Positions 54,260-62,473 of a stretch of DNA of 64,000 nt are shown here, in pieces (positions within the stretch are counted from its first letter, which is position 1; every line of letters begins with the position of its first letter). The notes below the pieces were generated by a model. That model saw nothing but the letters and a program-made list of their open reading frames with translations, was not told the origin of the DNA and made no database searches. Source of the stretch: an uncultured Pelagibacteraceae bacterium (GTDB lineage: Bacteria > Pseudomonadota > Alphaproteobacteria > Pelagibacterales > Pelagibacteraceae); NCBI GenBank assembly GCA_902596355.1, contig CACJTS010000004.1, positions 30,487 through 94,486 on the forward strand, in the 5' to 3' direction. The position numbers and the translations under genes were made by a program.

Positions 54260-55396
54260 TTAGCTAATTCCTAAAGCTCTATTTCTTTGACTGATGTATG
54301 GAGAGTCTGACAAATTAGTCCAAGCACCAATTTCTTTTCTTGCTTTAATGAATGCTTTGTGCACTCTTGCAGCAAGCTCGCTGTGTTGTTGAACTTCGTC
54401 ATACACTTCTTCCGCACCTTTAGCAAAAGCATCATAAACTTTGTCATTAAACTTCTCAAGTTTAACACCATTTTCATTTACTAGTCTTGCTAATGCAGCA
54501 CCATTCTTAGCATTATATTCAGCCATTGTAATTTCATCTGCCCATGCACAAGCAGTTTTAATTATTGTTTGGTCTGATTTAGTTAAACTTGTAAACCAAG
54601 ATTTATTGACACCACATGCTAACATTGAACCAGGTTCATGCATACCAGGGTAGTAATAGTACTTAGCTGCTTCATGGAACTTCATAGCTTCATCATTCCA
54701 TGGACCTACCCATTCAGTTGCATCAATTGCACCTGAAACAAGGTTTTCGTAAATTTGTCCACCAGGAAGAGAAATTGGGGAACCACCTAGTTTTCCTAGA
54801 ACTTGTCCACCTAATCCTGGCATACGCATTTTTAAACCTTTAAGGTCATTAGCTGATCTAATTTTTTTATTAAACCAACCACCCATTTGGACTCCAGTGT
54901 TTCCAGCTATAAAACTTTGAGTACCAAAATCATCAGTTAACTCATCCCAAAGTTCTTGCCCACCACCATGGTGTATCCACGCATTAATTTCAGAATACGT
55001 GAAACCAAAGGGACAAGCAGTAAAGTATCCAAAAGCTGGGTGTTTTTTAACCCAATAATAATCTGCACCATGATACATTTGTGAATTACCAGAAGCAACT
55101 TCATCAAATGAGTCAAATGCTTTAACTCGCTCGTTTGCAGCATAATAAGTAACTTGAATTCTACCATCACTCATATCAGCTATTCTTTTTGCAAGTCTTT
55201 GTGCACCAGTACCTAGGCCTGGAAAATCTCTTGGCCAAGTAGCTACCATTGCTGCTTCCACTCTTTCTGCAGCGACAGCTGGAGCAGCTAAAGATGATGC
55301 GGCTACAGCAGCAACTCCGGTTGCAGCAGCAGTTTTAAAGAACTTACGTCTTGAAGGCGACTTTGAAGCCTTCAATGATTTTTTTTCTTTAATCAT
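54260..55396 (-). CDS. TRAP substrate-binding protein, TakP-like
   Basis: A periplasmic DctP-type binding protein of 378 residues. A Tat signal (SPSRRKFFK, Arg16-Arg17, then an Ala-rich run to about 43) indicates export in folded form. GNTGVQMGGWF, LKMRMPG, GAIDATEWVGPW and AKYYYYPG closely match the Rhodobacter 2-oxoacid-binding TakP, including the Gln, Arg and Glu-Trp residues that line its pocket. A 2-oxo acid or similar carboxylate is therefore likely. GAGGAGAT is a strong ribosome binding site. First gene of the TRAP-1 operon. Confidence 0.9.
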   Translation of the reverse strand: MIKEKKSLKASKSPSRRKFFKTAAATGVAAVAASSLAAPAVAAERVEAAMVATWPRDFPGLGTGAQRLAKRIADMSDGRIQVTYYAANERVKAFDSFDEVASGNSQMYHGADYYWVKKHPAFGYFTACPFGFTYSEINAWIHHGGGQELWDELTDDFGTQSFIAGNTGVQMGGWFNKKIRSANDLKGLKMRMPGLGGQVLGKLGGSPISLPGGQIYENLVSGAIDATEWVGPWNDEAMKFHEAAKYYYYPGMHEPGSMLACGVNKSWFTSLTKSDQTIIKTACAWADEITMAEYNAKNGAALARLVNENGVKLEKFNDKVYDAFAKGAEEVYDEVQQHSELAARVHKAFIKARKEIGAWTNLSDSPYISQRNRALGIS

Positions 55397-55414
55397 TAGT
55401 ATCTCCTCTTCTTT

Positions 55415-55424
55415 GTTAATTAAC
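55415..55424 (-). promoter_or_regulatory. GTTAATTAAC palindrome before TRAP-1 binding-protein gene
   Basis: A perfect 10-base palindrome 18 bases before the ATG and just upstream of the ribosome binding site. The same 10 bases occur 14 bases before the second TRAP binding-protein gene. It may be an operator, an mRNA feature, or only shared ancestry. Confidence 0.4.
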
Positions 55425-55464
55425 AGTAGAGAGTAAATTACAAATGAGCGTTTAAGTCTAGATT

Positions 55465-55492
55465 AAAATATCTTTAAATTATTGCATTACAA
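55465..55492 (-). promoter_or_regulatory. Candidate promoter of TRAP-1 operon
   Basis: On the minus strand TTGTAA (55492-55487), a 16-base spacer and TATTTT (55470-55465) precede the binding-protein gene by about 70 bases. This is the best match in the 127-base gap after the small membrane gene, but a moderate one in AT-rich DNA. Confidence 0.35.
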
Positions 55493-55523
55493 TCTGAGGT
55501 AGTAAATTTTGGATTAAATAAAA

Positions 55524-55700
55524 TTATTTTTTGTCAAAAAAAGCCTCATAGATCATCATGAAGATTGCGATTGCCATCAATATATAAACTGGCAAAACAT
55601 CGAAAAAACCAATCATAGTTGATCTAGTTAAAGTAGTAGCCAAGCCAACTAGAAATGCAGTTGCAAGCAATGTTCCTAAAAAAACTGTAAACTTTTGCAT
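55524..55700 (-). CDS. Small two-helix membrane protein (58 aa)
   Basis: A short gene I do not recognise. ATG (55700-55698) follows the amidase stop with no gap (TAAATG) and the frame runs 58 codons to TAA. The product begins MQKFTVFLGTLLATAFLVG and continues FFDVLPVYILMAIAIFMMIYEAFFDKK: two hydrophobic segments (about 5-22 and 33-53) with a short polar loop TRSTMIG between. Tight coupling to the amidase and the protein-like hydropathy support it. It could help to assemble the nearby TRAP complex; that is a guess. Confidence 0.65.
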   Translation of the reverse strand: MQKFTVFLGTLLATAFLVGLATTLTRSTMIGFFDVLPVYILMAIAIFMMIYEAFFDKK

Positions 55701-57029
55701 TTAATTATTACATTCCTTTTCTAGCCAATTAGCAATACCTAAAAATCTATGATCATCAAATTTTGCGCCAATTAATTGAACGCCTAGTGGCATTTTGCTT
55801 TCTCCTTGTAATAGAGGCAGAGAAATACATGGAGTTCCTAAATAAGACCACACTTTATTAAATTCTGCAGAGCCAGTACTCTTCAAGCTTTTAGGAGCAA
55901 CACCAGGACTAGAAGGTGACAATACACCGTGATAATCCTCAAATACTTCCTCATAAGATTCATAACTTCTTTTCATAAAATCTATAGCTTCAGCATATTC
56001 TTTTGCTGAATGTTTATTGCCTTTGACAATAGCATTCTGCATAGGTTTAGATAATTTTTTTTTATACTTTTTGTAATATAATCCAAAGTTGTTTGCTAAA
56101 TCTGTTTCATAAATAATCTGATGATATTTATGAATATCTTTGAAATATGAAGGCATATCAAAAATTTCGATATTGTTTTTAAAAGATTTAATAAAATATT
56201 CAAAAGCTTCTCTAGATTTTGTTTCAACATTCTTCCAATGGTCTGTTTTATAAAAAATAAATTTTGGTTCAAACAGTGGTCCTTTTTTTGTTTCTTCAAG
56301 TATACCATCAGCGGAATAATAAACGGTTGCACTGTCAAATTTATCTTTTTTAATTAAAACTTTTGCAAGTAGCGCTACATCTTCAACTGTTCTTCCAAAT
56401 ACACCTATATGATCTAATTTATCAGAAGTTTTAAGAACTCCGTTTCTTGAAATCAATCCGTAAGTTGGTTTGTAACCTACAACTCCACAGTAAGACGCAG
56501 GTCTTATAACTGAACCACCTGTTTGGGATCCTATTGATAAAGGTGCCATAAATGAAGCAACTGCAGCAGCAGATCCACTCGATGAACCACCTGGAGTTCT
56601 AGAATGATCATGTGGATTTGTCGTTTTAGGTGGACCAAGATAAGCTAATTCAGCTGTAGCAGTTTTACCCATTACAATTGCACCAGCTGCTAAAAGCAAA
56701 TCAATAATTTCTGCATTTTGTGAATAAGATTTACCTTTCCTGATAACTGTTCCACATTCTGTTGGCATATCAACTGTTCCAACAATATCTTTCACAGCTA
56801 TAGGAATACCGTGTAAAGGTCCTGTGGGTCTTCCTGATCTTCTATATTCGTCTGCCTCTACAGCTTTTTCTAGTAAAAGTTTTTTATCAAAATATGCCCA
56901 AGCCTTAACATCTTTTTCAAATTTATTTATTCTTTCAATATACTTCTCACATACTTCGACTGAAGTAAGTTGTGCATCTTTTATTTTTGAAGCAATTTCC
57001 TCAACTTTTAAAGTAAAAATATCTATCAT
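55701..57029 (-). CDS. Amidase signature family hydrolase
   Basis: A 442-residue amidase with the Ser-cisSer-Lys triad: Lys80 in AVKDIVGT, the Ser cluster 149-151 in TPGGSSSGSAAAVA, and Ser173 in SQTGGSVIRPA. No signal peptide, so it acts in the cytoplasm on an amide probably brought in by the TRAP-2 transporter, whose large permease gene ends at the base before its ATG. GatA is unlikely because gatB/gatC are not adjacent and the C-terminal region differs. The substrate is unknown. Confidence 0.87.
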   Translation of the reverse strand: MIDIFTLKVEEIASKIKDAQLTSVEVCEKYIERINKFEKDVKAWAYFDKKLLLEKAVEADEYRRSGRPTGPLHGIPIAVKDIVGTVDMPTECGTVIRKGKSYSQNAEIIDLLLAAGAIVMGKTATAELAYLGPPKTTNPHDHSRTPGGSSSGSAAAVASFMAPLSIGSQTGGSVIRPASYCGVVGYKPTYGLISRNGVLKTSDKLDHIGVFGRTVEDVALLAKVLIKKDKFDSATVYYSADGILEETKKGPLFEPKFIFYKTDHWKNVETKSREAFEYFIKSFKNNIEIFDMPSYFKDIHKYHQIIYETDLANNFGLYYKKYKKKLSKPMQNAIVKGNKHSAKEYAEAIDFMKRSYESYEEVFEDYHGVLSPSSPGVAPKSLKSTGSAEFNKVWSYLGTPCISLPLLQGESKMPLGVQLIGAKFDDHRFLGIANWLEKECNN

Positions 57030-58392
57030 TTAATTTGCAAATAATGTTTCAGGCAACCATAAAGCTATTGATGGAAACATGTACATTAAAAACATTGCAA
57101 AAATAACAATTGCTAAGAAAGGCATAATTCCTCTAAAGATATCTAAAAGCTCAACATTGGTTTTTTGCACACCTTTTAAATAATATGCCGACATTGCCAT
57201 CGGTGGGGTTAAAAAAGATGTTTGTAAATTTAATGCAATTAACATTGCAAAGAAGTACGGATTAACACCAAAAACTTCTAGCAAAGGTAAAAATATAGGT
57301 ACAAAAATAATTAAAATTTCCGTCCATTCAAGAGGCCAACCTAAAAGAAAAATTATAATTTGAGTAATCACTAAAAATTGCCATGTTGAAATATTTATTG
57401 ATGTGAAAAAATGCTCAAATACTTCGTGACCACCCAAATATGAAAATACAGATGAAAAAGTCCAAGAACCGATAAACAACCACATAATCATTGCGGTTGT
57501 TTTTGCAGTTAAAAATACAGACTCTTTAAAATTTTGCCATTTTAACGTTTTATAAAACCAGGATAAAATTAAAGCGCCAAATGCTCCTGCTGCTGCAGCT
57601 TCAGCTGGTGTAGCTATTCCAGCCAATATTGTTCCTAAAACTAACATAATTAATCCAAATAAAGGAACAAAAGAAACTAATACCTCTTTTAAAATTTCAC
57701 CTGTTGGTGGGATATCTTCTTTCGGTGGTCTTGGTGCTATCGATGGGTTTAACCATGCTCTTGTAACTGCATAAGCAATATAAAGACCAGCTAGTAATAG
57801 TCCTGGAAAAATAGCAGCTGCAAAAAAGTCTTAACGGTGATAATTGAGCAATTACAGAATAAACAATTAACATGATACTTGGAGGGATTAAAATACCCAA
57901 GCATCCACCTGAACAAATTATTCCTGAAGCAAATTTTTTATCATAACCAGCTTTTACCATCGCAGGCCAAGCTAGTAATCCCATTAAAGTAACAACCGCT
58001 CCTATAATCCCAGTTGCTGTAGAGAATAACGTACAAGTAATCAAAGCGGCTACAGCCATCGATGCTGGAAGTCTATGAGCAGCTAATCTTATTGCAAAAA
58101 ATAGTTTTGCAACTATTCCTGCTCTTTCAACCAGATAACCCATAAATAAAAACAACGGTACAGCTGTAAGAACATTATTATCCATAACAGTATAAGTATT
58201 TTGAACAAATAATTGGAAAATTCTGTTATCAAAAATATGCTCCATCATAGTAGCATCGTAATAAGCGTAGTATCCAAAACCAATTCCCATTGCCATTAAA
58301 GTGAATGCTATTGGGAAACCTAAAAGCACTGCAAACAGGAATATACCCATCATTAGAATTGCTACTTCTGGATTTGTAAGACTAAATAACAT
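57030..58392 (-). pseudogene. TRAP transporter large permease, frameshifted
   Basis: A DctM-type permease whose two halves are in different frames. The 5' part (58392 to about 57828) encodes IPPSIMLIVYSVIAQLSPLRLF and then runs into an unrelated tail; the continuing DctM sequence (AAAIFPGLLLAGLYIAYAV, then GTILAGIATPAEAAAAGAFGALI, NLQTSFLTPPMAMSAYYLKG) lies in the other frame to 57030. Removing one base from the A6 run at 57822-57827 restores a 453-residue protein reading SPLRLFAAAIFPG. No other damage is seen, so this is a fresh mutation, phase variation or a sequencing error. Overlaps dctQ by 11 bases. Confidence 0.85.
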
Positions 58393-58969
58393 TGTTTTTA
58401 TTTTCCTCTTGTGATGTTCTCATTAACATTTGCTCCGTTTCCTCGGCAACGACCATTCTTGCCGGCCATTGTCCTGTTCTAATACAAATTAAAGATCTAA
58501 AAACTTCTGCAATTCCTTGAATTACCAACAATGTTCCTGCAGCAGGTATCATAGTTTTAACCATATAAATTTGAATCTGCGCGGGACTACTCCAGCTAGT
58601 TTCTTTTATTTTCCAAGCCAAAGCCGCATACTCGTAACCATAAAAAGCTAAAGCCACTACACCAGGAAAAAAAAATATAAAATAAAGTACCAGGTCAATC
58701 CAGGCCTGAGTTTTTTGACTAAATAATCTATAAATTACATCTCCTCTCACATGAGCCTCTGTAGCCAAACAGTATGCACCTGACATCATCAGTATTGCAC
58801 CATACATTTGCATACTAAAATCAAAATTCCACAAAGTTGGCTTATTAAAAACGTAAGCCATTACTACTTCATAAACCGTACCTCCCATTAAAATTACAAT
58901 GCACCAGGAAAAAGCTTTTCCCATTGAAGTGCTTAAAGTGTCTGCAAATTTAATGAAAGAATTCATCAT
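58382..58969 (-). CDS. TRAP transporter small permease
   Basis: A 195-residue DctQ-type subunit with four membrane segments; EAHVRGDVIYRLFSQKTQAWIDL is the family signature in the middle. The C-terminal tail is charged (EETEQMLMRTSQEENKNN). It pairs with the frameshifted large permease, overlapping it by 11 bases, and follows the binding-protein gene after a terminator-like hairpin. Confidence 0.9.
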   Translation of the reverse strand: MMNSFIKFADTLSTSMGKAFSWCIVILMGGTVYEVVMAYVFNKPTLWNFDFSMQMYGAILMMSGAYCLATEAHVRGDVIYRLFSQKTQAWIDLVLYFIFFFPGVVALAFYGYEYAALAWKIKETSWSSPAQIQIYMVKTMIPAAGTLLVIQGIAEVFRSLICIRTGQWPARMVVAEETEQMLMRTSQEENKNNVI

Positions 58970-58994
58970 AGAAAAGTATATTAAATTAAGCTAA

Positions 58995-59022
58995 AAAAAA
59001 AGGGGGTTTTAAACCCCCTTTA
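58995..59022 (-). terminator. Intercistronic hairpin between TRAP-2 binding protein and permease genes
   Basis: On the minus strand AAAGGGGG (59021-59014), a 7-base loop and CCCCCTTT (59006-58999) form an 8-bp stem followed by more T, a textbook intrinsic terminator. It lies 20 bases past the binding-protein stop. Its position equals that of the hairpin in the other TRAP operon although the sequences are unrelated. Confidence 0.85.
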
Positions 59023-59041
59023 ATAATAATTTTAAAGTTAA

Positions 59042-60199
59042 TTAGATTTTAACTTTTTCAATTGGTCCAAACTCATTTTCATAAGCTAATTTGTAGTTCG
59101 GTTGATTCATCAACAGATACTTCATTGTTCTCTTAGCGTATGCTTTTTGTGAGTCTACTACTTTCTTAAAGAAAGCATCCTTACCAGAAAACTCAGCAAC
59201 GATTTTATCCCAACCTTTTAATTGCTCAGCTAAGATAGCATCGGAAGTTTGGTAAACATTTACCTTATGCTCGTTCATCAACTTCGCTAAGTCAGCAGAA
59301 TATCTAACTAACGCTTTGAAGTAGTTATCTGAGTTAGCAGCGTAAGCAGCGTTCTTCAAGATAGCTTGATGAGCAGGTGAAAGGCTGTCAAATCTCTTTT
59401 TGTTTACCGGAACTTCAAACATTTCCTGAGATTGGTGGAAACTTCCTAAGTGGTAATGTTTAGAGACATCTTGCATTCCAAACTGTGAGTCTGATGTAGG
59501 GTTGTTAAACTCTGCAGCATCAATTAAACCAGTTTTCATTGCTGGTTGAATTTCACCACCTGGCAATTGTCTTACAACCATTCCCATAGCAGTTAAAACG
59601 TTAGTCGCTAGACCAACTGTTCTATACTTCATACCTTTTACATCAGATACTTTGGTTACATTCTTTTTAAACCAACCAAATGGTTGTGCTGGCATTGGCA
59701 TATGAAACATACCGTAGTAGTTAAATCCTACACTTTTTACAGCTTCATCATATAAAGCTCTTCCTCCGCCATACTCTATCCATCCCATTACCTCTTGAGA
59801 TGACATTCCGTATGATGGACCAGTTCCAAAAAGTGATGCAGCTGGATTTTTTCCATACCAATATGCTGTCACCCAGTGACCCATATCTACTACTCCAGAA
59901 CTTACTGCTTGACCAATTTCTGAAGTTTTAACAACTGCTCCAACTGGTTGAAGATCAATCTTCAATTCACCGTTAGACATGTCGCTAACCATTTTTGCAT
60001 AATCTCCTGCCATTTCAAAAAAGATGTTAGCGCCTGAAGGCCAAGCTGCTTGCATCTTTAATGTTAATGGAGCACCAAAAGCAACATTTGGCATTGCTAC
60101 AGCTGTTGCTGCGGCTGCACCAGTTGCTGCGGCTGCTTTGAAGAACTTTCTTCTTGAAGGAGTTTTAGAACCCTTCAATGATTTTTTGTTCTTAATCAT
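59042..60199 (-). CDS. TRAP substrate-binding protein
   Basis: A 385-residue DctP-type periplasmic binding protein. The Tat signal TPSRRKFFK (Arg16-Arg17) and Ala-rich run to about 43 are nearly the same as in the other TRAP binding protein. Binding-site regions read PAQPFGWFKK, GMKYRTVGL, LIDAAEFNNP and HYHLGSFHQ; the Trp of the TakP-type pocket is replaced by Phe in AAEFNN, so the ligand should differ from TRAP-1. The amidase downstream hints at an amide or nitrogen-containing acid. GGAG ribosome binding site 9 bases before the ATG. Confidence 0.9.
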   Translation of the reverse strand: MIKNKKSLKGSKTPSRRKFFKAAAATGAAAATAVAMPNVAFGAPLTLKMQAAWPSGANIFFEMAGDYAKMVSDMSNGELKIDLQPVGAVVKTSEIGQAVSSGVVDMGHWVTAYWYGKNPAASLFGTGPSYGMSSQEVMGWIEYGGGRALYDEAVKSVGFNYYGMFHMPMPAQPFGWFKKNVTKVSDVKGMKYRTVGLATNVLTAMGMVVRQLPGGEIQPAMKTGLIDAAEFNNPTSDSQFGMQDVSKHYHLGSFHQSQEMFEVPVNKKRFDSLSPAHQAILKNAAYAANSDNYFKALVRYSADLAKLMNEHKVNVYQTSDAILAEQLKGWDKIVAEFSGKDAFFKKVVDSQKAYAKRTMKYLLMNQPNYKLAYENEFGPIEKVKI

Positions 60200-60213
60200 T
60201 TTATTCTCCTCTA

Positions 60214-60223
60214 GTTAATTAAC
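60214..60223 (-). promoter_or_regulatory. GTTAATTAAC palindrome before TRAP-2 binding-protein gene
   Basis: Second copy of the 10-base palindrome, 14 bases before the ATG. The rest of the 125-base gap (60224-60324) has no gene; it holds an inverted repeat ATTGTCACAAT (60277-60287) overlapping a weak -35 and a short TCAACTA-T-TAGTTGA palindrome (60308-60322) next to the ABC ATPase stop. No convincing terminator is seen. Confidence 0.4.
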
Positions 60224-60324
60224 TGGTGAAAATAAAACATAGATTAAGATTAGAGTCTTTCTAAAAAGAGGTACAGATTGTCACAATAAAACCTAGGATA
60301 GAAACTTTCAACTATTAGTTGATT

Positions 60325-61398
60325 TTAAATTAATTTATTATTTTCATAAACACAACATTTCTCTGCAGGAATATGAAGTTTAACATTCTGTGTCGGTATT
60401 TCAGTCTCTCTCGTAACTTTTGATTTAATTGTAAAATTTCCCATTTTGGCAGTGATTAATTTATAGTTTCCAAGATCCTCAACCTTTTCAACATTAACAT
60501 CAACTAAGTTTTCATTTTGATTTTGTGCAATTTTAATAAACTCAGATCTAATACCTAATTTAATATTTTTGTTTTTTAAATTTGACAAATTTGTATTTGT
60601 TTTAATTAAGGTATTATTAATTTTTACACTATCATTTGAAGAAACCTCAATTTCAAACAAATTCATAGCAGGTGATCCAATAAAATATCCAACAAATGTT
60701 GTATTGGGTCTTTCAAAAAGTTCTTTGGGAGAACCAGTTTGAACCACTTCTCCTTCACTCATAACTATTATATTATCTGCAAAGGTCATTGCTTCATTTT
60801 GATCATGGGTTACATAAACTAATGTTGTTTTATATTGCTCATTTATTTCTTTTAGATTTCTTCTTAATCTGAATTTTAAATCTGGATCAATAACCGTTAA
60901 CGGTTCATCCATTAAAACGGCAGCTACATCCTCTCTTACAAGACCTCTTCCTAGAGATATTAATTGCTTTTGATCTGCTGTTAATTTTCTTGCAGGAGAA
61001 TTTAAAAAAGATTTTAGATTTAAAGTTTCAGCAACTGAATTAACTCTTTCCTCAGTTTTACTTTTAGAAAAATCTCTACATTTAAGTGGGAACGCTAAAT
61101 TTTCGTAAACAGTCATTGTGTTATAAATGACTGGAAATTGGAAAACTTGAGCAATATTTCTATCTTCTGTTTTTAAATCTGTAACATCTTTATCATCAAA
61201 TAATATTCTTCCATCAGAAGGTCTAACTAAGCCAGATACAATATTTAGCATTGTAGTTTTTCCACATCCTGAGGGGCCTAAAATTGCATATCTATTTCCA
61301 TTTTCCCAAGTCATTGAGAAAGGATTTAAAGCAAAAACTGGATTTGGATCATTTGGATTATATGTGTGAGATACTTTACTTAAATCAATTTTAGCCAT
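60325..61398 (-). CDS. ABC importer ATPase with degenerate signature motif
   Basis: A 357-residue MalK/UgpC-type ATPase. Walker A GPSGCGKT (41-48), Q-loop Gln87, Walker B VLMDEP (161-166) and H-loop His198 are intact, but the ABC signature normally LSGGQ reads LTADQ (139-143). The C-terminal 120 residues form the TOBE/regulatory domain. It overlaps the partner ATPase by 8 bases. As a heterodimer its own Walker site would use the partner's intact LSGGQ. Sugar, polyol or glycerol-phosphate uptake is likely; the binding protein is not in the window. Confidence 0.9.
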   Translation of the reverse strand: MAKIDLSKVSHTYNPNDPNPVFALNPFSMTWENGNRYAILGPSGCGKTTMLNIVSGLVRPSDGRILFDDKDVTDLKTEDRNIAQVFQFPVIYNTMTVYENLAFPLKCRDFSKSKTEERVNSVAETLNLKSFLNSPARKLTADQKQLISLGRGLVREDVAAVLMDEPLTVIDPDLKFRLRRNLKEINEQYKTTLVYVTHDQNEAMTFADNIIVMSEGEVVQTGSPKELFERPNTTFVGYFIGSPAMNLFEIEVSSNDSVKINNTLIKTNTNLSNLKNKNIKLGIRSEFIKIAQNQNENLVDVNVEKVEDLGNYKLITAKMGNFTIKSKVTRETEIPTQNVKLHIPAEKCCVYENNKLI

Positions 61399-62473
61399 TC
61401 AAACCTCCAAAAGGCGAAGATGCTAATTTTCCATCAACATGAAAAGCATAAGCTCTATCAATTTTAAAATTAATTTTAATTTTGTCGTGTATCTTAAAAT
61501 TTAAAACTTCTTCTATTGAAACTATAATTTTTGTATTTCCTCTTTTTAAGTGAAGCAAGGTTTCTGAACCACTAATTTCTGCAAGCTCAACTTCAAATTC
61601 GTGTCCATTTTCATTTAATTCAATATCAGATGATCTTAATCCGATTTTTAACCCATCTTCTTCTGTTAATTTAGATAAATGTTGCGGAGCCTCTAGATTA
61701 ATGCCTTCAAATTTAATATTATTATCTGAAATTTTAGCCTCTATTATATTCATTGGTGGGTCATTAGAAATTTCTGCAACTTTTAATGAATTTGGGTTTT
61801 CAAATATTTCTTTCGCTGGACCAACTTGTAAGACCTTGCCTTCATCTAATACTATAACTTCACCATTTAATTCCATTGTCTCCCTTGGATCTGTAGTTGA
61901 ATAAATTAAAATTGTTTCATCTGCCAAACCTTTAGAAAATAGGTTTTTAAACTCTTCTCTAAGTTGCTCTCTCAATTTGTAATCTAAGTTTACTAAGGGC
62001 TCATCCAGTAATAATATCTTTGCATTTTTGACCAAGGATCTTGCAAGAGAAACCCTTTGTTGCTGACCTCCAGAAAGCTCTTGAATCTTTCTTTTTTCAT
62101 AACCTACTAACCCAACAGACTTCAGAGCATCCATTACTTTTTCATAAATAACACTTTGATCTATTTTTCTTTGTTTCAAAGGAAAGGCTATGTTTTCAAA
62201 AACATTTAAATGAGGGTAGTTTATAAATTGCTGATAAACCATAGCCACATTTCTTTCCCAGACAGGAACTTTTAAAAAATTTTTACCATCAAATTCAATT
62301 TCACCACTGTCTGGTGTTAAAAGACCAGCTATTGTTTTTAATAAAGTTGTCTTTCCGGATAGTGTTCTTCCTAAAATTGTATAAAGATTTCCTTCTTTAA
62401 AATTAAAAGATACTTCGTTTAAATGATATTGATCATCAGGTTTATAAGATAATTTGTGAGCAACTAAATCCAT
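61391..62473 (-). CDS. ABC importer ATPase with degenerate H-loop
   Basis: A 360-residue MalK/UgpC-type ATPase. Walker A is GRTLSGKT (35-42, unusual between the glycines), the signature LSGGQ (133-137) and Walker B ILLLDEP (153-159) are intact, but the H-loop histidine is replaced by Thr194 in YSTTDP. C-terminal TOBE domain present. Its defect complements that of the adjacent ATPase. A pair of ATPases with two permeases recalls the rhizobial glycerol ABC system (GlpS/GlpT), an inference from layout only. Starts at the permease stop. Confidence 0.9.
   Translation of the reverse strand: MDLVAHKLSYKPDDQYHLNEVSFNFKEGNLYTILGRTLSGKTTLLKTIAGLLTPDSGEIEFDGKNFLKVPVWERNVAMVYQQFINYPHLNVFENIAFPLKQRKIDQSVIYEKVMDALKSVGLVGYEKRKIQELSGGQQQRVSLARSLVKNAKILLLDEPLVNLDYKLREQLREEFKNLFSKGLADETILIYSTTDPRETMELNGEVIVLDEGKVLQVGPAKEIFENPNSLKVAEISNDPPMNIIEAKISDNNIKFEGINLEAPQHLSKLTEEDGLKIGLRSSDIELNENGHEFEVELAEISGSETLLHLKRGNTKIIVSIEEVLNFKIHDKIKINFKIDRAYAFHVDGKLASSPFGGLNG

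Noticed and set aside
60308..60322. TCAACTA-T-TAGTTGA palindrome near the ABC ATPase stop as a terminator
   Set aside because: The loop would be one base and the stem is A-T rich without a T-run in the right orientation.
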